Assembly: GCA_021817945.1 (NCBI GenBank)
Contig: JAKAFL010000001.1
Span: forward strand, 1-64,000
Direction of reading: 5' to 3'
Source: a bacterium
Lineage (GTDB): Bacteria > Verrucomicrobiota > Verrucomicrobiia > Limisphaerales > UBA11358
DNA length: 64,000 nucleotides
Shown piece after piece: positions 46,022 to 53,854 of this stretch; within the stretch, counting starts at the first letter, position 1, and each line of letters starts with the position of its first letter. Below the pieces are notes generated by a model that saw only the letters and a list, made by a program, of their open reading frames with translations, was not told the DNA's origin and ran no database searches. The position numbers and the translations under genes are program-made.

Positions 46022-46833
46022 GCCGCTCCTCGCGAGAATGCGCACACCAAAACGATGTGCCAAACAGTGAAAATGAGAAGCCCATAGGTGAGGGGGATAT
46101 GGACAAAAAGCCAGGTTTTTAGTGTCAACTGGAGTGCCCGGTGATAATCCAAGCCATCTTTCTGGCACATCAACTGTTCCAAACGGAACATTTTTTCCTG
46201 ATCAATTGCGTCAGCAAAACGGCGCTGGTCCTCCAACATGGCCAGCAAGGCGGCCAGTGGACGGCGGGATTCAAACAAATGCAACCAGAAGTTTTTTGGA
46301 CGGGCAAAAAACGGGGCCAGGTGAACCACATAAAATCCGGCAAGAACGGACGATTTGGCCTCTTTCCCCAGCACTATGTTTTCGGCCTCAGTTCGAAGCC
46401 GGTTGCGGATGAGGGGTATGTTTTCAAAAATCACCTCCCCGCCGCGCGTGGCCAGTCGGCGGGGCAGAATGCGGCTGAAAAAAAGTCCAAACACGCCACT
46501 GGCGCTGACCAGGATGAAAAGGCCTGCCAGACAATAGTCAAAGCCTCCCTGTGGAGGGTGAAAGTTCAAGTGGATTCCGAAGAGCAGGGTGGTGAAGAAC
46601 CCCAGGTAAATATGTATTTGCAGCCAGTGTTCCGATCTGCCCAGCGGCAGAAATGGAAGTTTCTTACGCATATTATAGAGTGCCAGGATTAAAATGGCAG
46701 CCAGCAGCGCCCATCCGGTTAAATAGGGAAAATACGGCAGCCCCATGAATCTTTGGCGGCACTCCAATGCTGCGGCGGATGCCGCAAGCAAACTGAACAG
46801 GCCCACGAAAACCTGGCGGCGGAAACGGTTCAT
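46018..46833 (-). CDS. b-type membrane cytochrome-like subunit
   Basis: A 271-aa inner-membrane protein with about five hydrophobic segments (near residues 8-24, 38-56, 70-90, 100-120 and 240-262). His residues suited to bis-His heme b binding lie in WLQIHIYLGFFTTLLFGIHL and in FVHIPLTYGLLIFTVWHIVL, on two helices that could pack together. A soluble loop of about 110 residues lies between helices 4 and 5. No exact family is recognised; it is loosely similar to ferric-reductase-like or HybB/DsrM-type membrane cytochromes. It overlaps the genes on both sides by 4 nt, so it belongs to one complex with the FeS and decaheme proteins and is the likely transmembrane electron path. Confidence 0.75.
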   Translation of the reverse strand: MNRFRRQVFVGLFSLLAASAAALECRQRFMGLPYFPYLTGWALLAAILILALYNMRKKLPFLPLGRSEHWLQIHIYLGFFTTLLFGIHLNFHPPQGGFDYCLAGLFILVSASGVFGLFFSRILPRRLATRGGEVIFENIPLIRNRLRTEAENIVLGKEAKSSVLAGFYVVHLAPFFARPKNFWLHLFESRRPLAALLAMLEDQRRFADAIDQEKMFRLEQLMCQKDGLDYHRALQLTLKTWLFVHIPLTYGLLIFTVWHIVLVCAFSRGAA

Positions 46834-48557
46834 AGCTTGAGCCAGCCCGCCAAATCATCAAGCTGGTTTAAATTCATCCGCGCCAGGGCGCCATGCGGGC
46901 AGGCCCTTTCGCAGGCCGGTCCGCCCCGATTTTCGACGCACAGGTCACATTTGGTCGCCTTCACAATCGGTTTCATCTCCGGATCCACCAGAAATTCCCC
47001 GCGTTTATTACGGATTTCCACCATGCGTATGGCTTCGTAGGGGCAATTGTTATGGCACGATTTGCAGCCAATGCAGGTCGAGGGATTGATCACCACCTGG
47101 CCGGCAAAGGACTCACGGTGAATCGCTCCTGTGGGACATCCAATCATGCAGACCGGGTCTGAGCAATGCATGCAGGCATTGGCCACCATGAGCCGCCCCG
47201 AGGAAGGGCCATGCCGGAGGAAACGAGGGTTGTTATCATGCGTGGAGGCACACGCCCTCACACAATCATCGCAGCGCGTGCATCGGTCCAGATTGATCAC
47301 CATGGCCGCGGTGCCGTTATAAAAACGGTTGGCCGCCAGAAACTCCATGACTTCCCCGCCCACTTTTTCTCGCGCAGCAGTCGAGCCGGCCTTGGACGGC
47401 AGGAAAGGTTCCGGTGCAGGCCCCACCATGGGCGGAAGTTCTGATACCGGCAGCGACGGCAGCACGATACTCTCCATCACATGGGTCGGAATCACCAGCA
47501 GATGGGTATAGCCAATGGCCCTCAGGGTGTATTGCATGCTGACCGGGGCCGATTTGCGGCGCCAATTATGCGCAATTTCCTCCAGGCCAAATACCTGGCC
47601 GGCTCCAATATAATTCAACGTGCGCTCCCCAACCCCCAATTTCTGGCTGACTCGCGCAAATCCGGCCCGCAAAAGCACCACTCCGTTGGGATAATCCCCC
47701 TCGGATAAGATAACAGGCTCACTTTCCGGGCGGATATTACCCGAGTGTGCCAGGCGCTTATATTCTCCAGACCAGTCGTAATCCCCAAAGGTGGCGAATT
47801 CCACGGAGGCGGCAACCTGCTCGAGGCGGGCCTTGTCCAGGTTCCGCAGCAGGGGAATGGCCCCGAGAAAACTGGCCAGGGCGCGTTCACGGTAAATCCG
47901 GTTGATGTGTTCCCGCAGCGCGCCGTCATACTTCATCATGTCGCGCAATCCTTGCCACCGGATTTCCAATAGTTCGGAATCGTCACTATCGGCAAAAATC
48001 GTCGAGGTCCGCGCCATGCGGCTCAGCGCGGCTATTTCTCCGAAAAAATCCCCGACCGCTAATTGCGCGGTGCGGTGTTGATTCAAAACCCTGGGAATAT
48101 CCTGGAGGAATACCCTGATTTCCTGTCCGGACTGGCGCGAGCCAAGTTCCTCTGACTGGCTCAGGTTTTTGGGATCAATGAATTCAGTAGGCCGGGAGGG
48201 ATTCCAAATCTGTGCCAAGGTGCGCAGCAACCCCTTCCTACCAGTGGCATGCCGGCCAAGCAGGTCCGGGACCAGGTCCGGGCTCAATACCACACGTGCC
48301 GCGCCACGTAGTATCAGGAAGGCCGAGGTTCCGTAGTCGCCTTGGCGTACAATGATTTCCCCCTTTCGAAGTCTGACCATCCGCGTGTCATGCCGCAGGA
48401 TCTCGCGCAGGGGCAGGCGCTGGGGAAACTGGGCGCGATCCATCCTGCTGAAAGGCTCAATGCCCAGCAACCGATCCACATCGGTTTCCGTCATCCGCTC
48501 ATCAAAAGCCGTGTCCCAGCGTTGCGGACGTTCCAAGATGGTCAATGCGGCAGGCAT
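46830..48557 (-). CDS. Cyclic-nucleotide-binding protein with four [4Fe-4S] sites
   Basis: A 575-aa soluble protein joining regulatory and electron-transfer modules. The first cNMP-binding fold starts at LRKGEIIVRQGDYGTSAFLI. After an insertion of about 80 residues it ends with FFGEIAALSRMARTSTI, a good match to the phosphate-binding cassette of the CRP/PKA fold. A second, more divergent fold covers PVILSEGDYPNGVVLLRAGF to FGLEEIAHNWRRKSAPV. The C-terminal 170 residues form a DmsB/HybA-like ferredoxin with four cysteine groups: CTRCDDCVRAC, CMHCSDPVCMIGC, CIGCKSCHNNC and CDLCVENRGGPACERAC. It overlaps the reductase gene by 1 nt and the b-cytochrome gene by 4 nt. It probably relays electrons from the flavoprotein to the membrane, possibly under cNMP control. 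Confidence 0.88.
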   Translation of the reverse strand: MPAALTILERPQRWDTAFDERMTETDVDRLLGIEPFSRMDRAQFPQRLPLREILRHDTRMVRLRKGEIIVRQGDYGTSAFLILRGAARVVLSPDLVPDLLGRHATGRKGLLRTLAQIWNPSRPTEFIDPKNLSQSEELGSRQSGQEIRVFLQDIPRVLNQHRTAQLAVGDFFGEIAALSRMARTSTIFADSDDSELLEIRWQGLRDMMKYDGALREHINRIYRERALASFLGAIPLLRNLDKARLEQVAASVEFATFGDYDWSGEYKRLAHSGNIRPESEPVILSEGDYPNGVVLLRAGFARVSQKLGVGERTLNYIGAGQVFGLEEIAHNWRRKSAPVSMQYTLRAIGYTHLLVIPTHVMESIVLPSLPVSELPPMVGPAPEPFLPSKAGSTAAREKVGGEVMEFLAANRFYNGTAAMVINLDRCTRCDDCVRACASTHDNNPRFLRHGPSSGRLMVANACMHCSDPVCMIGCPTGAIHRESFAGQVVINPSTCIGCKSCHNNCPYEAIRMVEIRNKRGEFLVDPEMKPIVKATKCDLCVENRGGPACERACPHGALARMNLNQLDDLAGWLKL

Positions 48558-49861
48558 CAGGCGTCAAGAACCAGGTCGTTTTGCGGCCGACAAATGCAGG
48601 TCAGGCAGGTGCCCGGGTCAGGCGCGGATGCGGGCTTTTTCAGGTAATCCACAGCGCCGGATTTGATCGCCACGCCGCACGAGCCGCATCCGCCAGCCCT
48701 GCATCCAGAATCAATTTTAATGCCCAGGGATTCGGCAAAAGACAGCAGGTTTTCAGACGAGGGCTCCCAACGCACCGTTCGGGCGGACCTTGCAAAGGTA
48801 ATGGTGACTTTCTGAAGGCGGGTGGTTTGTTCCGGGGAAGGTGAAGCCGCTTTTTTCTTCACGCTGGCGGGGCCAAAAGCCTCGAAATGCACGCGGTCCT
48901 CCGGCACGCCCCAGGCTTCCAGGCCATCGGTCAGGCTTTTCATGAAAGGCCCGCTACCGCAAAGGTAATACTCGAAATTGTTGGATGGAAGGATTTCCTT
49001 GACCCATTCCACGCCCACGCGGCCCTCGTAGTGATAATCCCTGCCTTTCACATCCTCCGGCCCGGGCTTGCTGTAGGCCACGTGCAGGTGAATGTTTTCA
49101 TGTGCGGCAGCCAGCGCCGCCAGTTCCTCTTGGTGGATGTGTTCCTGCCGGTTACGGACGCCAAAAAACAAATAGGCCTCCCGCTTCGTTCCGCTGGCCG
49201 CAATCGCATTGGCCATGCTCAGAATCGGGGTAATCCCCACTCCGCCTGCCAGGAGCACGACCGGATTATTTTTGGTCATGTCCAGAAAAAAATGCCCGCT
49301 GGGTGCCTTCACGTCCAGTATGTCCCCAACCTTGACCTTGTCCGTGAAATAACTCGAACCAGCCCCGGGTGGAAATTCAGGCCTGTCCAAAGGCGCTTTT
49401 TCCTTCTTGATGGTCACCCTGTAATAGTCGCGATGGTCCGGGCTGTCTGACAGGGAATAGCAACGGATCAGGGGTTTCTCGCGCCCGGGAATTTTCAACT
49501 GAAAGGTCAGATATTGCCCGGGTTTGAAATAAGGCAAATCCCTGCCATCGTGGGGTTTTAGATAAAAAGAAAAAACCCCGTCGCATTGGCGAATTTTTTC
49601 GGCGACACTGAATTTGCGCAGGCCATTCCAGCCGGAAGCGGCCATTTCTGCCTCACGGCATCGTTGGCGGGTTTCCTGGAGCCGGGTCTGGAGGATGGCC
49701 AGGGTCAGCTTTTGCTGCCGGGCTTCTCCAATTATCCTGATAAGGGAGCGCGCCATTTCCAGAACCAGCCAGAGCAATAAAGCGGAGATCAGGATCAGGC
49801 CAAGCGCGAAAGCGGTTGCGCTGCTGCCCGGGATTCCAAGGGAATGATTTAGGGTTGCATT
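48557..49861 (-). CDS. Membrane-anchored FAD/NAD(P)H reductase with C-terminal [2Fe-2S] domain
   Basis: About 435 aa; one N-terminal helix (FALGLILISALLLWLVLEMA) anchors it, and a short coiled-coil-like stretch follows. The ferredoxin-reductase module shows RCYSLSDSP (FAD), LLAGGVGITPILSM and YLCGSGPFM (NAD(P)). The last 90 residues are a plant-type ferredoxin: CRAGGCGSC and then CLTC supply the [2Fe-2S] cysteines. NqrF has the same parts in a different order, with its [2Fe-2S] domain directly after the helix. GTG at 49864 in frame is the likely start. As first gene of the operon it would feed NAD(P)H electrons into the FeS protein. Confidence 0.9.
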   Translation of the reverse strand, partial: NATLNHSLGIPGSSATAFALGLILISALLLWLVLEMARSLIRIIGEARQQKLTLAILQTRLQETRQRCREAEMAASGWNGLRKFSVAEKIRQCDGVFSFYLKPHDGRDLPYFKPGQYLTFQLKIPGREKPLIRCYSLSDSPDHRDYYRVTIKKEKAPLDRPEFPPGAGSSYFTDKVKVGDILDVKAPSGHFFLDMTKNNPVVLLAGGVGITPILSMANAIAASGTKREAYLFFGVRNRQEHIHQEELAALAAAHENIHLHVAYSKPGPEDVKGRDYHYEGRVGVEWVKEILPSNNFEYYLCGSGPFMKSLTDGLEAWGVPEDRVHFEAFGPASVKKKAASPSPEQTTRLQKVTITFARSARTVRWEPSSENLLSFAESLGIKIDSGCRAGGCGSCGVAIKSGAVDYLKKPASAPDPGTCLTCICRPQNDLVLDA

Positions 49862-49893
49862 CACTTAAATATTCTATTAACAAAATTAAAGCC

Positions 49894-51048
49894 TTGCGCA
49901 CAACTTTTTATTTCCCAGCCCCCGCCCTTGTGGCCGTGATAAGCGCGGCCATTTACACCGGCTTGTGCAGTGCGGAGACGCCCGGCAAAATCCTGGGAGC
50001 CTCTTCCTGCGCCAGTTCCAGTTGCCATGGCGGCGGCGGCGCTTTGCACAACCAGTTCCTCGTCTGGTCTCTTCGGGATTTTCACTCCTCACGCCCAAGC
50101 GCCATGCTTGCCACCGCCCGAGCCAGCCAAATAGGCGGCGCGTTGAACATTGGCGACGTCACCGCCGATCCACGCTGCACGATCTGTCACGCACCTCTCC
50201 TGCTTGCGCCTCAATCGCTGCGAGGCAGCCTGTTTCAGCCAGGCGAGGGGGTTTCTTGCGAATCATGCCATGGTCCGGCGGAACACTGGATACGTTCCCA
50301 CACCCGTCCAGATTTTACCGAGGCCGACCGGGTGGCTGCGGGGATGCGGGATCTGGAGAATCTCTACATCCGGGCCAATGTCTGCGTGGCATGTCATCAG
50401 AATGTGTCCAGCGACCTCATTAATGCCGGGCACCCCGTTTTGATGTTTGAAATGGATGGGCAGTGCGCGGCTGAACCGCGGCATTGGACTTCGGAAAAGA
50501 ATGGAAATGGTGCCCAGGCCTGGCTCGTGGGACAGGCTGCCGCATTGCGCGAAATGAGTTGGCAATGGTCCAATGGCGGCACCCCTTCGGACCATGAATC
50601 CAACCGGTGGACAGCCTTGGTTTGGCTTTTAAAAACAGCGCAACCTGAAACGGACTTCAAAATCCTTGCCGACGGGAATGGCGCAGACCTGGGCAAAAAA
50701 GCCCGTTCTTTGCAGGACCAGGCTGATGAACTTGCACGCCATGTGGCAGCCCAGCAGTGGACACCTGATGCCACCCGCAGACTGCTTCAACGACTCGCTG
50801 CCTCCTCACCGGATTTTCGCAATTCAAACACCTCCACACTCCAGCAGGCCGATCGTGCCGGACGCCTGGTTTTGGCTTTGGACCGGTTGGTGGGATCCTT
50901 GCCTGAATTGAAGACACGCCAACCATTGCAGTCTGCCTTGGATCAGATGTTTGCGGAGGCTCAATCCATTCCCGATTTCAATCCAGTGCAATTTTCCACC
51001 ACTCTGGACCAATTCCGCGCGGCTCTTCCATGGCAAAATAGCCCATAG
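49894..51048 (+). CDS. Exported tetraheme c-type cytochrome (c554-like)
   Basis: About 384 aa from TTG at 49894, giving the signal MRTTFYFPAPALVAVISAAI. The ORF-track start (49816) overlaps the divergent reductase and is less likely. Heme motifs are one CX4CH (CASSSCH, as in cytochrome c3-type spacing) and three CXXCH (CTICH, CESCH, CVACH). SCESCHGPAEHWIRSH and CVACHQNVSSDLINAGHP resemble cytochrome c554-family proteins common in planctomycetes and verrucomicrobia. The C-terminal 200 residues are helical and heme-free. It is divergent from the FAD/FeS operon by about 30 bp and is followed 120 nt later by a TPR membrane protein. A role as periplasmic carrier in the same chain is likely but unproven. 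Confidence 0.82.
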   Translation: MRTTFYFPAPALVAVISAAIYTGLCSAETPGKILGASSCASSSCHGGGGALHNQFLVWSLRDFHSSRPSAMLATARASQIGGALNIGDVTADPRCTICHAPLLLAPQSLRGSLFQPGEGVSCESCHGPAEHWIRSHTRPDFTEADRVAAGMRDLENLYIRANVCVACHQNVSSDLINAGHPVLMFEMDGQCAAEPRHWTSEKNGNGAQAWLVGQAAALREMSWQWSNGGTPSDHESNRWTALVWLLKTAQPETDFKILADGNGADLGKKARSLQDQADELARHVAAQQWTPDATRRLLQRLAASSPDFRNSNTSTLQQADRAGRLVLALDRLVGSLPELKTRQPLQSALDQMFAEAQSIPDFNPVQFSTTLDQFRAALPWQNSP

Positions 51049-51168
51049 GCCAGGCCAAGTAAGATTCCGGGCTGTTTCCACTGATCCTGCTGGATTGGCG
51101 CGTTCGAAGTTGTCGCTCTGGAATTTTGCTTGCAACAGGGGCGTGGGGGGTTGAACTTGTCATTGTCC

Positions 51169-52395
51169 ATGAACAGCACCTTTCATGAATGGGTGGTTTT
51201 CGCTGCCTATGGAGTTCCTTCCGCCCTCGTCTTTGTGGGCATCATTCTGGTCCTGCGCCATTTTCAATTGCCAGTTCTTTGGTTGTTCAAAATGCTGGTC
51301 AGCGTGCCTATTTTTTTTCTGTGCATCAAAGTGGCTGCTTCCATGGGACTGTTGGGGGTATTGATGATTGTCGGCTTGGGTTTTGTCCTCGCTTTCATAT
51401 GGGCTCCGGATTTGGCAGCAGCGGTTTGCAGTCCTTTGACAAATATGTTGGATGGAGGCGGGGTTGCCCCGGAACTCAAGGCATCGTATTCCATTGCCAT
51501 GGCTCATCGCAAAAGGGGACGGTACCCTGAAGCCATCCAAGCGGTGAGGGGGCAATTGGAGCGTTATCCCATGGATTTCGAGGGTGTTCTGCTGCTGGCC
51601 GGGATTCAGGCTGAAAATTTGTGGGATCTGCCCGGGGCTGAGAATACCTTGAGCCATTTTTGCAATAACCCCAAGGCCCCTCCCAACCAGGTGGCCGCAG
51701 CATGGAATGCCATGGCCGACTGGCATCTTAAAGTGGGCAAGGACACGGATTCGGCTCGAGTTTCGTTGCAGAGGATCATCAACTCCTTTCCGCAATCGGA
51801 ATTGGCGCTCCGGGCGGAACAACGGCTGGCTCACTTGGTGGAGACTGAAGGTGTTTTGCTGGGCCAAATGAGCGATACGCCTTATCTACTTGCCCCAGGG
51901 GTTCAAGATATTGGCCTGCTGGATTCATCGGCCTTTCTCAAGCCAAAGGAGGAAAGCCCTGTTCAACGCGTCTCAAAATATGTTCAGCATCTGGACCAGC
52001 ATCCCCACGATTCCGAGGCACGCGAAAAATTGGCGCTGGTTTATGGCAGAGAACTGGGGAGGCTGGACCTGGCAACCATTGAATTACGACATTTAATTGA
52101 TGAAAAACGGCACAGCCCCAAGCAGATTGCCAGCTGGCTGGATCTTTTGGCCACGCTACAGATTGAGGGGGGAGCCAATGTGGCCACAGTGCGGGCCACG
52201 CTTCAAGAAATCGTGGATTCGTTTCCAAGCCTGCCGTTGGCCGACGCCACCCGGCGGCGGCTGGTGCGGATTGATTCGGAAATCAAAAAAAAGGAGACCA
52301 AACCGGCCGAAATCAAGATCGGCAACTACGAGCAAAATATCGGTCTCAAATACGGCGCCCCCCGATACGGCGCCCCGGATGGCACGGGAGGCTAG
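51169..52395 (+). CDS. Membrane-anchored TPR-type protein
   Basis: About 408 aa from the ATG at 51169. The first 90 residues contain three or four hydrophobic segments (for example VPSALVFVGIILVL and LGVLMIVGLGFVLAFIW). The rest is helical with TPR-like units such as YSIAMAHRKRGRYPEAIQAV and AREKLALVYGRELGRLDLATIE. No enzyme motif is seen and I recognise no named family. TPR proteins usually assemble complexes, and the position after the tetraheme gene suggests help in assembling or holding the electron-transfer proteins. Its stop is 3 nt from the stop of the convergent lipoprotein gene. Confidence 0.75.
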   Translation: MNSTFHEWVVFAAYGVPSALVFVGIILVLRHFQLPVLWLFKMLVSVPIFFLCIKVAASMGLLGVLMIVGLGFVLAFIWAPDLAAAVCSPLTNMLDGGGVAPELKASYSIAMAHRKRGRYPEAIQAVRGQLERYPMDFEGVLLLAGIQAENLWDLPGAENTLSHFCNNPKAPPNQVAAAWNAMADWHLKVGKDTDSARVSLQRIINSFPQSELALRAEQRLAHLVETEGVLLGQMSDTPYLLAPGVQDIGLLDSSAFLKPKEESPVQRVSKYVQHLDQHPHDSEAREKLALVYGRELGRLDLATIELRHLIDEKRHSPKQIASWLDLLATLQIEGGANVATVRATLQEIVDSFPSLPLADATRRRLVRIDSEIKKKETKPAEIKIGNYEQNIGLKYGAPRYGAPDGTGG

Positions 52396-52398
52396 GTG

Positions 52399-52800
52399 TC
52401 AGTGAGCAGCGAGTTGTAGGGCGATTTCCTTCTCGAGTTCGTGAACAAGGCCGACATCCGTGGTTCCCCAACTGGAGCGGGCTTGGACATCCACCTGGGA
52501 GGTTTGCGGATCAACTGCCTCGACCCGCACCCACACGTTGCGGTCGGCCACGCGGCCTTCCAGGGAGCGAACCGAATTAGTGGTGTCATGGGGAATAAAC
52601 TCGGTCAAAACCACGCCATTCCTCTGCACAACAGCAAGTGAAGCGTTGTAAACTTCATCCAAGGGCCGGGCATAACGACCTGAGACGGTGTCGGTATTCC
52701 AAGAGGTGGCAAATGCATGGGTGTCATCCACGGTGCTGACGCAACCGGTGATGATGGCCGCAGCGGTGACCGCCAAAAGTGCCAGAATGGTTTTCTTCAT
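52399..52800 (-). CDS. DUF3568-like small lipoprotein
   Basis: 133 aa from the ATG at 52800 (the ORF-track start at 52881 adds a stretch upstream of the signal). MKKTILALLAVTAAAIITGC is a textbook lipoprotein signal. The mature part (RYARPLDEVYNASLAVVQRN, ARSSWGTTDVGLVHELEKEI) has the beta-alpha pattern of the DUF3568 family of small periplasmic lipoproteins, whose role is not known. A terminator-like hairpin lies 20-60 nt upstream on the same strand. Confidence 0.75.
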   Translation of the reverse strand: MKKTILALLAVTAAAIITGCVSTVDDTHAFATSWNTDTVSGRYARPLDEVYNASLAVVQRNGVVLTEFIPHDTTNSVRSLEGRVADRNVWVRVEAVDPQTSQVDVQARSSWGTTDVGLVHELEKEIALQLAAH

Positions 52801-52819
52801 AACCAAGATAGACCAACTC

Positions 52820-52863
52820 AAAAACCGCTCCGCGTCAAGCTTGATTGCAATTTTCGGGAGCGG
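52820..52863 (-). terminator. Minus-strand terminator-like hairpin in the DUF3568 gene leader
   Basis: Read on the minus strand, CCGCTCC (52863-52857) pairs with GGAGCGG (52831-52825) and is followed by TTTTT (52824-52820), 20 nt before the start codon at 52800. The loop contains the 10-bp palindrome TCAAGCTTGA. No minus-strand gene lies upstream, so it is either an attenuator of this gene or the end of an unannotated transcript. Confidence 0.5.
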
Positions 52864-53110
52864 ATAAAAAACGACAAACACAGTGGCCTGGGTTCAAAAT
52901 TCGTGTTTGATGAGCAAGATAAGGGGGATGCGACCGGTTCTGGAGCGCCAACCCGGGCGTTTTCTGTCCTGAAAAGGGGAGCCTATGGCATGGTAAAAAG
53001 GATGCCAATCCCAAATGACTGCCGAATGGCTGCGAAATGGCTACGTCATTATCGGGAATTGGCATGGATTCCGCTGTAATTGGCAGGGTTTAAAGCCTGA
53101 AACTATATTT

Positions 53111-53815
53111 ATGCTTGCCACAATACCAACGCAGGGCTCTTGGTGGATGAAATTCCACCCCAATGTCACGGCATTTGACATTATTTTGGCGGCTGTGATT
53201 GCGTTTGGGTTCTGGCGCGGGCGCCGAAATGGAATGACCAAGGAAATCATTCCCTTGAGCCAAAGCCTGGTCATGATTATCGCTTGCACGTTGGGTTACG
53301 GGATATTGGGCCAATTTCTGGCACATTCCGGCGTGATCCACTCGGTATTTGGCACCTTTATCAAGGAAAACACAGCGGCGGCAGTGACCGCCTACCTGTT
53401 GATAGCTTTGGTCGTGTACATGGCCTTTTCGCCTTTGAAAGTCCGGTTCAGGGAACGGGTGGATGGGGGCAATTCCTTTGGAAACAGCGAGTATTACCTT
53501 GGTATGATGTCCGGCGTGGTGCGATACACTTGCTTGGCGGTTTTCTGCCTGGCGTTATTGAATGCTCCGGTTTATTCGCAATTCGACATCCAAAACCGCA
53601 AGGAATTCAACAAACACTGGTTTGGTGGAGGTTTGGATGGATACAACGGCGATTTCATTCCAAGCATGGACGAGATTCAAAGCGCTGTTTTCAAGGATTC
53701 CATGCTGGGTCCCGAGATCAAAAATAATCTGAGCATGCTGTTGATCAATTCGGACCGCTCTGCTATCCAAAAGTCCACGGCTCAAAAGAAGCCGGTAATC
53801 CACATGGGAAATTGA
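53111..53815 (+). CDS. cvpA: CvpA-like membrane protein
   Basis: About 234 aa from the ATG at 53111. The hydrophobic N-terminus FHPNVTAFDIILAAVIAFGF with WRGRRNGMTKEIIPL matches the conserved start of CvpA proteins (D-x3-hydrophobic, G-x-x-x-G basic loop). Four predicted helices are followed by a polar C-terminal tail. CvpA members are linked to colicin V production, envelope stress tolerance or purine operons, but the molecular function is unclear. It lies 39 nt before dnaG on the same strand. Confidence 0.78.
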   Translation: MLATIPTQGSWWMKFHPNVTAFDIILAAVIAFGFWRGRRNGMTKEIIPLSQSLVMIIACTLGYGILGQFLAHSGVIHSVFGTFIKENTAAAVTAYLLIALVVYMAFSPLKVRFRERVDGGNSFGNSEYYLGMMSGVVRYTCLAVFCLALLNAPVYSQFDIQNRKEFNKHWFGGGLDGYNGDFIPSMDEIQSAVFKDSMLGPEIKNNLSMLLINSDRSAIQKSTAQKKPVIHMGN

Positions 53816-53854
53816 TCCCGGAGCGATTGCCTGCAAGACCAGCCGTGTTGAACC

